Source: Desmospora activa DSM 45169
GTDB taxonomy: Bacteria > Bacillota > Bacilli > Thermoactinomycetales > DSM-45169
Reading direction: 5' to 3'
Assembly (NCBI RefSeq): GCF_003046315.1
Contig: NZ_PZZP01000001.1
Coordinates: 2,294,001 to 2,358,000, forward strand
Length of the DNA: 64,000 nt
Under the pieces are notes generated by a model. It made no database searches. It was not told where the DNA came from and saw only the letters and a list, made by a program, of their open reading frames with translations. Made by a program: the position numbers and the translations under genes. Positions 7,648 to 16,092 of this stretch are shown here, piece by piece (positions within the stretch are counted from its first letter, which is position 1; every line of letters starts with the position of its first letter).

Positions 7648-9051
7648 ATGAAAAGGACGGACGACACCGCCAACCATGCATCCAACAATTCCGAAGTGAA
7701 AAAAAGCGTTCCGTGGATCTATTATGTTATTTTTTTTGCCGTACTGAACGAATCAGTCTTTAACGTCTCCACCCCGGATATCGCCCGGCAGTTTGATCTA
7801 GATGCCTCTGGAGTCAGTTGGGTGGTTACCATCTTTTTTATCGTTTTTGGGATGGGGATGGTAATCTTCGGCAAGCTTTCCGATATGTACAGCGTAAAAA
7901 AACTGATCACCATCGGTATCGTTCTCTACAGCATAGGGTCCGTGCTGGGGTTTGTCCTACAATCCTGGTACCCCGCTGTTATTTTGTCCCGAGCGATTCA
8001 AGGGGCAGGTGGATCCGCCATCCCAGCTTTGGTCTTTGTCATGGTCGCCCGCTTTTTTACAGCGGCAGAACGGGGGAAACTATTTGGCATTATAACCTCA
8101 ACCGTCTCATTCGCGATTGGCATCGGTCCCTTGCTCGGCGGTTATATTGCCAGTACGTTCCATTGGTCCTATTTATTCCTTGTCTCTCTCCCGGTACTGA
8201 TCGCAATCCCTTTTTTCCAAAAGTTCCTGCCGGAGGAACCGCGTCGAGCAGGCAAAATGGATATCGTGGGGGCAGTGCTCCTCGGCTTGGCCATCTCCAT
8301 GATCATTCTATTTACAACTGAGGTGCAATGGCTTTACTTATTTATCGCTGTTTTGGCTCTGCTCCTATTTATCGTGCACATCCGCCGAGCGAAGGATCCT
8401 TTTGTGGATCCTGCCCTTTTTGTCGATCCGTTGTATCGAATTGGATTGATCATTGGCTTTTTCATTTTTGGAACGGTGATGTCTATCGTTTTTGTCATCC
8501 CGCTGATGTTTCATCACATCTATCATCTTAACCCGAAAGCGATCGGTCTCCTGATGTTTCCGGGAGCCATGAGCGCGGTTATTTTTGGAAGAGTGGCCGG
8601 TCATCTCACCGTCAAACGAGGGAGCCACTTTGTTGTGTACACCGGGTTAACCTTGATTGCAGTAAGCTTGCTGTTTCAGTCTTCCGTCATCGGGATGTGG
8701 GTATGGTATATCGGTGTTGCCCTCGTCCTGATGTATATCGGCTTTTCCTTTATGCAGACAGCATTGGCGGAGAGTATGACGCAAATCTTGCCGGTTGACC
8801 GCATCGGCGTCGGAATGGGGCTTTTCAATATGACCTCAACCCTCTCTGGGGCAGTCGTAACGGCACTCGTCGCTAAAGCGATCGAGCAAAAACTGCTCGC
8901 TTTCCCCTTCCATCCCTTACTCACAAGCTCGCATACGTTCTTGTACGGTAATCTCATTCTGCTATTAAGCATGGTTGTGGTAGCAAGCGCGCTGATGTAT
9001 TTCTTCACTTTCGGTAAAAAAGCGCCCCAGCCGGTAAAAGAACCGATCTAA
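7648..9051 (+). CDS. MFS drug exporter, DHA2 (14-segment) type
   Basis: A 467-residue membrane transporter of the major facilitator superfamily. Motif A (FGKLSDMYSVKK) follows segment 2 and motif C-like glycines (GIGPLLGGYIAS) sit in segment 5, as in proton-driven multidrug and Tet(L)-like antiporters; about 13-14 hydrophobic segments. I chose ATG 7648 because GAAAGGA precedes it; the frame is open back to 7579, but that part overlaps the hairpin at 7586-7614. Substrate unknown. It lies 24 nt before the DinB-fold gene, probably in one transcript. Confidence 0.88.
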   Translation: MKRTDDTANHASNNSEVKKSVPWIYYVIFFAVLNESVFNVSTPDIARQFDLDASGVSWVVTIFFIVFGMGMVIFGKLSDMYSVKKLITIGIVLYSIGSVLGFVLQSWYPAVILSRAIQGAGGSAIPALVFVMVARFFTAAERGKLFGIITSTVSFAIGIGPLLGGYIASTFHWSYLFLVSLPVLIAIPFFQKFLPEEPRRAGKMDIVGAVLLGLAISMIILFTTEVQWLYLFIAVLALLLFIVHIRRAKDPFVDPALFVDPLYRIGLIIGFFIFGTVMSIVFVIPLMFHHIYHLNPKAIGLLMFPGAMSAVIFGRVAGHLTVKRGSHFVVYTGLTLIAVSLLFQSSVIGMWVWYIGVALVLMYIGFSFMQTALAESMTQILPVDRIGVGMGLFNMTSTLSGAVVTALVAKAIEQKLLAFPFHPLLTSSHTFLYGNLILLLSMVVVASALMYFFTFGKKAPQPVKEPI

Positions 9052-9075
9052 GAGGGCACGTTAAAGGAGGATACG

Positions 9076-9573
9076 ATGATGCTAAGCACCGATCTCTTGC
9101 TCAGGGAGTTCACGGAAGAAGTGAAAACCACACGCCGCGTGCTCCAATGTATACCGGAAGAAAAGCTTTCATGGACACCACATCCCAAATCACTGTCATT
9201 GGGGCAGCTTGCGTACCATGTCGCCGTCATCCCCGGGGAGTTGGCTATGTTCCTCAGTGAGCTGACCCGGGAAGTTCCATCGGTACCGTTTCCCGAAGCA
9301 ACCTCACTTTCTGAGCTCCTTTCGGCCCTCGATCGGAGTGAAGCCACCGCAACGGCACAACTGTCCGCCTGGGGAGAAGATGATCTCATGGCTGAATGGA
9401 AGATGGTACAGGGGGATCAAACCATCATAGCAGTACCTCGAATCGTGATGATGCGATCCATTCTATTCAACCACTGGTATCACCATCGCGGACAAATCCT
9501 GGTCTATCTACGACTGCTTGATGTACCCGTGCCAGCAGTATACGGTTCAAGTGCTGATGAAAATCCTTTTTGA
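9076..9573 (+). CDS. DinB/YfiT-family putative metal-dependent protein
   Basis: A 165-residue four-helix-bundle protein of the DinB superfamily. Candidate metal ligands are the His in GQLAYHVAVIPGE and the paired His in NHWYHHRGQILVYL, in the usual helix positions. Members include bacillithiol or mycothiol transferases, but most have no assigned reaction. GGAGG precedes ATGATG, so the start is firm to within one codon. It follows the MFS exporter, which fits a detoxification locus (inference). Confidence 0.88.
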   Translation: MMLSTDLLLREFTEEVKTTRRVLQCIPEEKLSWTPHPKSLSLGQLAYHVAVIPGELAMFLSELTREVPSVPFPEATSLSELLSALDRSEATATAQLSAWGEDDLMAEWKMVQGDQTIIAVPRIVMMRSILFNHWYHHRGQILVYLRLLDVPVPAVYGSSADENPF

Positions 9574-9679
9574 GGACTGATAGGGCAACCTGGCACTATC
9601 TGCAAAAAATTGCCACAGATGGTTGTTCGAGCAACATGATTTGTCCGAGATTGTTGCGGTTATAAAAAATCTGTAGTCC

Positions 9680-9712
9680 AAAAAGCTCCCTCCTCTATAC
9701 GGAAGGGAGCTT
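9680..9712 (-). terminator. Terminator of the cymR-iscS operon
   Basis: Nine-bp stem AAGCTCCCT / AGGGAGCTT with a 12-base loop; on the minus strand it ends in TTTTT. The same hairpin may stop plus-strand reads from the DinB gene. Confidence 0.75.
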
Positions 9713-9762
9713 AATCATTTAGTGCGGGCTGTACCTTGCGGGCTGCATCTTCCATCTGCCAC

Positions 9763-10902
9763 TCACTTTGTGATGCGGCGCACCACCGTTGCCACTGTAC
9801 GAGCCGCTTGTCGTACCTGTTCCTCATCATTGCCACGTCCAAAGCTGAAACGAATGGCGGAGCGGGTTACTGTGTCATGCAAGTGCATCGCCTGTAATAC
9901 ATGGGATAACTCCAGCGTCCCTGAGGTACAGGCGGAGCCGCTGGCAACGGCGACTCCTTCCATATCCAGGTTCATCAACATCATTTCCGTATCCGCACCG
10001 GGAAAACTGACATTGAGAATATGGGGAAGATGTTGGTGTTGATGACCGTTGACCTGAAAGGTAATCTCCGCCCGCTCCCATTCATCCAACATCGCCTGGC
10101 GACAAAGGAGGGCATGTTCCCGATGTTCCTGGCGGTGAGACACGGCAATCTCTGCCGCGGCGCCAAAACCGACGATGCCGGGCACATTTTCCGTTCCCGC
10201 TCGTCGTCGCCGCTCTTGCATGCCTCCGTATTGGTTTGGCCAGAGAGGGATTTCCGGTCCGATATACAAAGCCCCTGCCCCTTTGGGACCGTTGATCTTG
10301 TGAGCGGATACCGTCACCAGATCGACGGGAAGGCTTTTGACATCCAATTCCTCCATCCCGTAAGCCTGTACCGCATCCGTATGAAAAGGCACCCCTCGAT
10401 CCCGGCACATCTCTCCGATCGCAGTAATCGGTTGCAGGGTCCCCACTTCATTGTTACCATACATGATGCTCACGATGGCAGTGCGATCATCCAACGCCTC
10501 CTCTACAGCGGCGGGATTCACTTGTCCGGTTTGATCCACAGGCAGAAACGTCACTTGAAACCCCAGCCGCTCCATGTGTTGACAGATGTCCAACACGGCA
10601 TGGTGTTCCACCTGGGAAGTGATAATATGATCTTTTCCCTGTTCCCGCCTCGCCCATGCGACTCCAGCCAATGCGAGATTATCCGCTTCTGTACCACCGC
10701 TGGTAAACACCAACCGGCTGGGATCGGCATTGAGTCCTCGTGCCACTTGATCTCGCGCACGGTCGACAGCATTGCGGATCGCACGTCCAAAACCGTGAAT
10801 GCTAGAGGGATTGCCGAACTTCTCTTCTAAAAACGGCACCATCGCCTCTCTCACCAGCGGATGGATGGGCGTAGTCGCCGCATGATCCAAATAAACGGCC
10901 AT
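9763..10902 (-). CDS. iscS: Cysteine desulfurase (IscS/NifS family, YrvO type)
   Basis: PLP enzyme that removes sulfur from cysteine as a persulfide for tRNA thiolation or Fe-S assembly. The 379-residue sequence shows the N-terminal YLDHAATTPIHP, the PLP lysine in SAHKINGPKGAGA (about residue 205), and the sulfur-accepting Cys in ASGSACTSG (about residue 328). It follows cymR by about 20 nt. In Bacillus subtilis the tRNA thiouridylase mnmA comes next; here a terminator follows, so that partner must lie elsewhere. Confidence 0.96.
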   Translation of the reverse strand: MAVYLDHAATTPIHPLVREAMVPFLEEKFGNPSSIHGFGRAIRNAVDRARDQVARGLNADPSRLVFTSGGTEADNLALAGVAWARREQGKDHIITSQVEHHAVLDICQHMERLGFQVTFLPVDQTGQVNPAAVEEALDDRTAIVSIMYGNNEVGTLQPITAIGEMCRDRGVPFHTDAVQAYGMEELDVKSLPVDLVTVSAHKINGPKGAGALYIGPEIPLWPNQYGGMQERRRRAGTENVPGIVGFGAAAEIAVSHRQEHREHALLCRQAMLDEWERAEITFQVNGHQHQHLPHILNVSFPGADTEMMLMNLDMEGVAVASGSACTSGTLELSHVLQAMHLHDTVTRSAIRFSFGRGNDEEQVRQAARTVATVVRRITK

Positions 10903-10925
10903 TTTCGTTCACCTGCTTATTGCCA

Positions 10926-11345
10926 TCAGATATAAAACATATACGAATCTTGATCCCCATCAGAAGTATGTTGATTGAGATCGGACAAAGTAGTGTTGTC
11001 CAACACTTCAGCAATCGCATCACGGATCCGGCGCCACAACTCCCGTCGGCCCGGATTTTCTTCCTCGGTAAACTCCACCGGGCTAATGGGTCCTTCCAAG
11101 ACCCGAATCACATCACCAGCGGTGATTTCTTCCGGAGTACGAGAGAGCTTATACCCGCCATAGGCTCCGCGAACACTGCGGACCAGACCGGCATTGCGCA
11201 GGGGGGCGATCAACTGTTCCAAGTAATGTTCCGACAAGTTATGCCGCTCTGCCACACTTTTGAGAGAAGTCGGCTTTTCGCCATACCTAGCCGCCAAATC
11301 CATCATGATGGTAAGACCGTACCGTCCTTTAGTGGATACCTTCAA
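10926..11345 (-). CDS. cymR: Rrf2-family regulator CymR (cysteine metabolism repressor)
   Basis: A 139-residue Rrf2 winged-helix protein with the family start MKVSTKGRYGLTIMMDLA and recognition region LSEHYLEQLIAPLRNAGLV. It contains no cysteine, so it is not an IscR-type Fe-S sensor, and its place next to iscS matches CymR of Bacillus, which acts with CysK. The start is TTG at 11345 with AGAGGTG 6 nt upstream; an in-frame GTG at 11354 overlaps the ribosome site. Its first codons overlap the end of the yczE-like gene by 17 nt, suggesting coupled translation. Confidence 0.9.
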   Translation of the reverse strand: MKVSTKGRYGLTIMMDLAARYGEKPTSLKSVAERHNLSEHYLEQLIAPLRNAGLVRSVRGAYGGYKLSRTPEEITAGDVIRVLEGPISPVEFTEEENPGRRELWRRIRDAIAEVLDNTTLSDLNQHTSDGDQDSYMFYI

Positions 11346-11985
11346 TCTGAACACCTCTTTTCAACCACTGTTCAATCATTTTCTCCCAAAATTGTATCCA
11401 AAATTGCATCATGGGTCCAATCATCACCGAAAATAATAGCGTACCCACAAATACAGGGCCACCCAACAACCAACCCAACCCCATCACAGTCACTTCCATT
11501 CCTAAGCGCACTCGGCCGACAGACCAGCCGTAGCGCCGTGAAAGAGCCAGCACCACGCCGTCACGGGGGCCCGCCCCCAACTGTGGCGCAATGTACAAAC
11601 CACAACCGAATCCCATGATGATGATGGCGACAATCATCAGGATCCATCGGGCCCACAGCTGTTCCGGTGTAACAAACCAAGGCATCGCCAAAAATAGATC
11701 CACAAAAAAGCCAATCAACAACATATTTAAAAGTGCTCCCGGACCCGGCCACTTTTTATCGAGGATGGCGGCCAGCGCGATAAAGAAAAAGCCGACCAGC
11801 TGCACCCATGTCCCGATGGTAAGCGGAGTCACCATGGAAAGTCCAATATGAAGCACATCCCAAGGAGCCACTCCTAAGTTGGCCCGAATCATCATGGCAA
11901 TTCCCAGAGACATCATCCATAAACCGATCAAAAACGATCCCCAGCGGATCGAAAACGCATACCAGTGGATTTCTTTGAGCATCAT
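11329..11985 (-). CDS. YczE/YyaS-family integral membrane protein
   Basis: A 218-residue membrane protein with five or six predicted segments and the family patterns SLGIAMMIRANLGVAPWDVL and GLYIAPQLGAGPRDGVV. YczE-type proteins are conserved in Firmicutes; the exact activity is not known to me. ATG 11985 is chosen because AGGAAAG precedes it; in-frame TTG codons further upstream are possible. It is the first gene of an operon with cymR and iscS, and a 9-bp inverted repeat lies 76 nt upstream of the start. Confidence 0.8.
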   Translation of the reverse strand: MMLKEIHWYAFSIRWGSFLIGLWMMSLGIAMMIRANLGVAPWDVLHIGLSMVTPLTIGTWVQLVGFFFIALAAILDKKWPGPGALLNMLLIGFFVDLFLAMPWFVTPEQLWARWILMIVAIIIMGFGCGLYIAPQLGAGPRDGVVLALSRRYGWSVGRVRLGMEVTVMGLGWLLGGPVFVGTLLFSVMIGPMMQFWIQFWEKMIEQWLKRGVQIEGIH

Positions 11986-12060
11986 CCATGCTTTCCTGTT
12001 CCAACCGTCTACTGTCTTCAATCGAACAACCCTTCTTTTTTCCAAGATGCTTTTCCTGCA

Positions 12061-12081
12061 ACTAACAACAATTGTTAGTTT
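12061..12081. promoter_or_regulatory. Operator-like inverted repeat upstream of the yczE-cymR-iscS operon
   Basis: Perfect arms AACTAACAA and TTGTTAGTT separated by CAA, in the gap between the divergent yczE-like and rarA genes. Size and symmetry suit a dimeric helix-turn-helix repressor. No regulator can be named. Confidence 0.5.
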
Positions 12082-12220
12082 AACACAGGTATTCCGCTGC
12101 GAATAGCAGAAAGAAGAGGAATTTTCGTTACCCAAAAGATAACGCTCTCCTCCCTTGCCTCTCTCTTTTGTTTGTGATATGCATGGAATGAAAGGACGAC
12201 AGTTGGAAAGGAATCGCGAT

Positions 12221-13558
12221 ATGAATCTGTTTGACTATGGACACGAACAAGAAAAGGAAAAACAAGCACCCTTAGCGGCACGGATGCGCCCCCGCACCTT
12301 GGTAGAGGTGGTGGGACAATCGCATATCCTGGGGGAAGGAAAGCTGCTCCGCCGCTCGATTGAAGCGGATCAGCTCTCTTCCATCATTTTGTACGGACCG
12401 CCCGGCACAGGCAAAACCACCTTAGCCAAAGTGATTGCCAATACAACGGAAGCCCACTTTGATCAATTGAACGCCGTCACCGCCGGTGTGGCGGACATCC
12501 GCCGCATCACCGCCGAAGCGAAGGAACGCCTGGGAATGTACGGTCGGCGTACGCTTCTCTTTATCGATGAAATCCATCGTTTCAACAAATCGCAACAAGA
12601 TGCGTTGCTTCCATTTGTTGAAGACGGAACCATTATCCTGATTGGGGCGACGACCGAAAACCCGTCTTTTGAGGTGAACTCCGCCCTATTATCCCGTTCG
12701 CGCCTGTTTCAATTACAACCGTTGACAGAAGAAGAGCTAACCACCCTCGCCCAACGGGCATTGACCGATGAAGAGCGCGGCTTGGGAAATTACCGCGCTG
12801 AAGTGGATAAGGAGGCGTTAGCCCATCTGGTGACGATGGCCGGGGGTGATGCCCGCCATGTGCTAAACGCCCTTGAATTGGCGGTCGTCACCACACCGCC
12901 GGACAAAGACGGCATTCGTCGTATCACGTTGGCGGTCGCGGAAGAGTCGATTCAGCGCAAATTGATCCGCTATGATAAAAGCGGTGACAATCACTATGAC
13001 ACCATCTCTGCTTTTATCAAAAGCATGCGCGGCTCCGATCCCGATGCCGCCCTCTACTACTTGGCCAAGATGATCCACGCTGGTGAAGATCCACGCTTTA
13101 TCGCCCGCCGTGTCTTTATCCATGCCGCGGAAGATGTGGGGATGGCCGACCCCCGTGCCCTGCTGGTCGCTTCTGCCGCCGCTCAAGCAGTGGAGCACAT
13201 CGGGTTGCCGGAAGCACAGATCCCACTGGCACAAGCGGTGATTTACATTGCTACCGCCCCAAAGAGCAATGCCGTTGTCCAAGGCATCGGAGAGGCGATG
13301 GCAACGGTAAAAAACGAATCTCGCGGCGAAGTGCCCCTTCATCTTCACGACACCCACTATCCCGGTGCCAAACAACAAGGCCGGGGCAACGGCTATCGCT
13401 ATCCCCACAATTACCCTCGCGGCTATGTGGAACAGCAGTATCTCCCCGAAGAACACATCGGACGCACCTTCTACCATCCCACCGACCGTGGATACGAAGG
13501 AAAACTGACGGAATTTCTAAAGTGGGTAAAGGACCCCTCCGCCCGAGAGAAGTCGTAA
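12221..13558 (+). CDS. rarA: Replication-associated recombination protein RarA (MgsA, AAA+ ATPase)
   Basis: Clamp-loader-related AAA+ ATPase acting at stalled replication forks. 445 residues: Walker [10 protein letters not shown] (59-67), Walker [12 protein letters not shown], sensor 1 [13 protein letters not shown], and the C-terminal tetramerisation domain with [21 protein letters not shown] 12221 follows GAAAGGAA; codons before it are not conserved in the family. It is divergent from the yczE-cymR-iscS operon, near 6S/aspS as in Bacillus, though here about 13 kb separate it from aspS. Confidence 0.97.
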   Translation: MNLFDYGHEQEKEKQAPLAARMRPRTLVEVVGQSHILGEGKLLRRSIEADQLSSIILYGPPGTGKTTLAKVIANTTEAHFDQLNAVTAGVADIRRITAEAKERLGMYGRRTLLFIDEIHRFNKSQQDALLPFVEDGTIILIGATTENPSFEVNSALLSRSRLFQLQPLTEEELTTLAQRALTDEERGLGNYRAEVDKEALAHLVTMAGGDARHVLNALELAVVTTPPDKDGIRRITLAVAEESIQRKLIRYDKSGDNHYDTISAFIKSMRGSDPDAALYYLAKMIHAGEDPRFIARRVFIHAAEDVGMADPRALLVASAAAQAVEHIGLPEAQIPLAQAVIYIATAPKSNAVVQGIGEAMATVKNESRGEVPLHLHDTHYPGAKQQGRGNGYRYPHNYPRGYVEQQYLPEEHIGRTFYHPTDRGYEGKLTEFLKWVKDPSAREKS

Positions 13559-13562
13559 ACCA

Positions 13563-13600
13563 TCAATAACTCCCGCGCGTTTGTGCACGGGAGTTATTGA
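13563..13600. terminator. Hairpin after rarA
   Basis: Perfect 13-bp stem (TCAATAACTCCCG / CGGGAGTTATTGA) with a 12-base loop, beginning 5 nt after the rarA stop. No U tract follows on either strand, so termination may be Rho-assisted or the hairpin may protect the 3' end. Confidence 0.55.
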
Positions 13601-13608
13601 CGATAAAG

Positions 13609-13690
13609 TGGGTCTTTCGTTTACAATATCTGTCTCCACGCCTCTTTCCCTTTCAAAAACGATGATGAGGTATCCCCTCCGTCTCCTCCG
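13609..13690 (-). repeat. Dispersed intergenic repeat, copy 2
   Basis: Shares the invariant 20-base core (13637-13656) and weaker flanks with copies at 2061 and 23155. It lies just downstream of the ECF41 sigma gene stop on the minus strand. The GC-rich arm seen in the other two copies is replaced here by an unrelated AT-rich stretch. Confidence 0.65.
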
Positions 13691-13714
13691 TCCCCAATCA
13701 ACGTGAACTCGTTA

Positions 13715-14581
13715 CTATGGAAGCTTCACTTTGTCTGGATTGGCCACCCCATAGATCGATTGAATCTGATTATCCTGGATTTCAAAGGAGATCACAGCTG
13801 TCGCTCCATTGTATGTTGTCACCAAACCCATTTGGCCGTTGACCCGATAAAATCGGATCGAAAAATCGGCGGGCAGTTTAGGCAACGTAAACTGAAAGAA
13901 GCTGGAAATTCGTTCCAATCCCTGGATGGGACGAAGAGCGGCTTGCACTTTTCCGCCCCCATCCGAATAAAGAATGGCGTCTTCTGATAGGATCCCCAGC
14001 AATTGTTGCACATTTCCAGTGAGGAGGGACTCAGCAAACTTCGTGACCAGTTCCGCTGTTTCTTCTTCTGGGATCACCTTTTTATCACGGAGATCACCAA
14101 CACTCTTTTTGGCACGATGATAGATCTGACGGCAGTTGACACGACTTTTGCCCACAATCTCCGCAATCACTTCGTAATCATACTGCAATACTTCCCGCAA
14201 CAAAAACACGACCCGTTCCACCCAAGTCAACTGTTCCATCAAAAACAGATAGGCGGTGGAAATCTCTTCTTTTCGGAGATAGCGCTGAATGGGATCGTTA
14301 TGATCATCGCTAGCGGTGACATACGGCTCCGGCAACCATGTCCCCATATACGTCTCGCGTTGGTTGGCAGCTGAGCGTAAGTGGTCGATGCAACGGTTGG
14401 TCACCATTTTACACAGATAAGATTTAGGCTGGCGGATTTCTTCTTCCGCCAACCCATCAAGGGTAAGAAACACATCTTGGACGATATCCTCAGCATCGGA
14501 TACACTGCCTAACATCCGATAAGCCAGTGAAAAGAGCAGGGGTTTATAAGACTGATAATAACTTTCGATTTCCAACCTCAT
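13715..14581 (-). CDS. ECF41-group sigma factor with fused SnoaL-like regulatory domain (SigJ type)
   Basis: Extracytoplasmic-function sigma factor of 288 residues. Sigma2 (SLAYRMLGSVSDAEDIVQDVF) and sigma4 (QYDYEVIAEIVGKSRVNCRQ) are followed by a C-terminal SnoaL_2-type domain. Group hallmarks are present: WLPEP in the linker, DGGGK in the SnoaL domain, and NPDK near the end, as known for ECF41, where the fused domain replaces an anti-sigma factor. ATG 14581 directly abuts GGGAGG, so the TTG at 14575 may be the true start. It overlaps the end of the oxidoreductase gene by 38 nt and must be cotranscribed with it. Confidence 0.93.
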   Translation of the reverse strand: MRLEIESYYQSYKPLLFSLAYRMLGSVSDAEDIVQDVFLTLDGLAEEEIRQPKSYLCKMVTNRCIDHLRSAANQRETYMGTWLPEPYVTASDDHNDPIQRYLRKEEISTAYLFLMEQLTWVERVVFLLREVLQYDYEVIAEIVGKSRVNCRQIYHRAKKSVGDLRDKKVIPEEETAELVTKFAESLLTGNVQQLLGILSEDAILYSDGGGKVQAALRPIQGLERISSFFQFTLPKLPADFSIRFYRVNGQMGLVTTYNGATAVISFEIQDNQIQSIYGVANPDKVKLP

Positions 14582-15869
14582 CCTCCTCCCGCCTTTTTTT
14601 ATAGTCGCCAATCACTGCTTGCGCCGCCCGTTTGGCACTGGCAAATGCGGCATTGGCCAATTGTTCCCCGTGTCCTGCCCAATCACCAGCGACATACAGA
14701 CCGGCAATCTCCGGTATAGCGGGCCCAGGATTGATTCCCTTTTTATCTATGGTAGGTGCATCATAAACCACTGCCATATTGGGTAGATACTGTCTTACCA
14801 CCACTTCCCTGCGCCAGCCAGGGTGAAGGAGATCCACAGCCTGCTCCAGCTGTCTCTCATCCTCTTCCGGAGAACTGCCATGGGGACCGATATATTTGAA
14901 CAGATGTACCACATGATCCCCATGTCGGCTCAATTGGGACACACGGGAGTGGTGGGTGAAGAAGAGGGGTTGATCCAACCACAACGCAGTATGGCGTTTC
15001 GAATGAGGCAAGCGCTTTAGCGCTAGATCCAGACAGGCGACGCGTACGGGGTGGGCTTTTTCCTGCCAGCGATGCAGCGAAGTTTGTTCAGCATTTTGCA
15101 GAAGACGATACGCTGCTGTTGGGCTAGTCGCCATAATGGCAAAAGCGCAATCCAAATATTCATCATCAGCAAAGTGAAGGCGATGGATGCGGTCACGCGG
15201 TTCCACTTTGGTCACCGTTTTATTGTTAATAACGGTGGCACCGGCATGGATCGCCTTTTCGCGCAATTGATCGACGATGGTTTGCCAACCGCCGTCAATG
15301 TAGAGAACTCCCTTTTTCATCCCAAGTCGAAGTTGTGATATCGCGGATTGCGCCGATTGTCGGTCTGGATCATGCATAAAGGTGGCTGTGCGGCAAAAGG
15401 CATAAAAGATGTGACGGACCATGGGATCGCCAATTTCCTGTTCTGCCCACTCACGCAAAGAAAGAGTAGCGAAAGCATTCAAATCGGCCTTCATCAACTT
15501 TATCATAAGCTTGATGAAATCGATTTTACCGGATGCGGACAGGAGCTTGGATGAAATCAACCCAATCGGATTGGTGGAAAAAGAAAAAAGTTCGTTTTTC
15601 CATACCATCGAGAAACCCTTTGCAAGCGGACTCCCTCCTTGTAGCTCCACCCCCAGTTCCGTTAAAATCGTATCCGCCTCCCCTCCTCGATACAACGCAT
15701 GCCCGCCCAGGTTTAACATCGCTCCTTGTTTTACCACAGTCTGAGCGCGCCCTCCCCATTGCTTTGACTTTTCCAACACCGTTACTTTGAAACCCGCTTG
15801 TGCCAGATAGACCGCCGCCGTCAACCCGGAAAGCCCGCCACCGATGATCGCCACATCACTCGTTTGCAT
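14544..15869 (-). CDS. FAD-dependent amine oxidase/phytoene desaturase-like oxidoreductase
   Basis: A 441-residue flavoprotein: dinucleotide fold IIGGGLSGLTAAVYLAQAGF with ELEKS-like acidic strand end (VLEKSKQWGGRAQ) and C-terminal FAD motif GLYVAGDWAGHGEQLANAAF. The fold is shared by phytoene desaturases, protoporphyrinogen oxidases and amine oxidases; the substrate is unknown. ATG 15869 has AAGGGGG 7 nt upstream. ECF41 sigma genes are known to pair with oxidoreductase, epimerase or carboxymuconolactone decarboxylase genes, so this is probably the sigma factor's target and partner. Confidence 0.88.
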   Translation of the reverse strand: MQTSDVAIIGGGLSGLTAAVYLAQAGFKVTVLEKSKQWGGRAQTVVKQGAMLNLGGHALYRGGEADTILTELGVELQGGSPLAKGFSMVWKNELFSFSTNPIGLISSKLLSASGKIDFIKLMIKLMKADLNAFATLSLREWAEQEIGDPMVRHIFYAFCRTATFMHDPDRQSAQSAISQLRLGMKKGVLYIDGGWQTIVDQLREKAIHAGATVINNKTVTKVEPRDRIHRLHFADDEYLDCAFAIMATSPTAAYRLLQNAEQTSLHRWQEKAHPVRVACLDLALKRLPHSKRHTALWLDQPLFFTHHSRVSQLSRHGDHVVHLFKYIGPHGSSPEEDERQLEQAVDLLHPGWRREVVVRQYLPNMAVVYDAPTIDKKGINPGPAIPEIAGLYVAGDWAGHGEQLANAAFASAKRAAQAVIGDYKKRREEDEVGNRKLLSVL

Positions 15870-15900
15870 CTTCAATCCCCCTTCGTCTGTTTACTCCTAA

Positions 15901-15927
15901 GACGAAGAGGGACAACGATTTGTGACA
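15901..15927 (-). promoter_or_regulatory. ECF41-dependent promoter (autoregulated)
   Basis: On the minus strand TGTCACA (15927-15921), a 16-base spacer and CGTC (15904-15901) match the published ECF41 -35 and -10 motifs exactly as I recall them. It lies about 32 nt upstream of the oxidoreductase ATG, so the unit oxidoreductase-sigma factor should be transcribed by its own sigma factor. Confidence 0.85.
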
Positions 15928-15946
15928 AAACTGACAGCAGTAGGAT

Positions 15947-15984
15947 AAAAAAGGGCCCCTTGATCACCGATCAAAAGGACCTTA
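15947..15984 (-). terminator. Terminator of the DUF485-actP operon
   Basis: Imperfect 15-bp stem around a three-base loop, with GATC closing the loop and AAGG/CCTT at the base; on the minus strand it ends in TTTTTT. It lies about 110 nt after the actP stop and just before the ECF41 promoter, insulating the two units. Confidence 0.7.
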
Positions 15985-16092
15985 TTTCAGGCATTTTTGT
16001 ACAATCATATATCGGCCGGGTAGAGTGATGTAGCCATCCCCATTCCAGCACTAATACAAAGCATTCCAAGCCTTTTTGTACCTTTACATCAT

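Noticed and set aside
10021-10830. Long plus-strand frame opposite iscS
   Set aside because: Frame shadow of a well-identified gene; no ribosome site or family.
12863-13477. Long minus-strand frame opposite rarA
   Set aside because: Shadow of rarA; composition and start not consistent with a gene.
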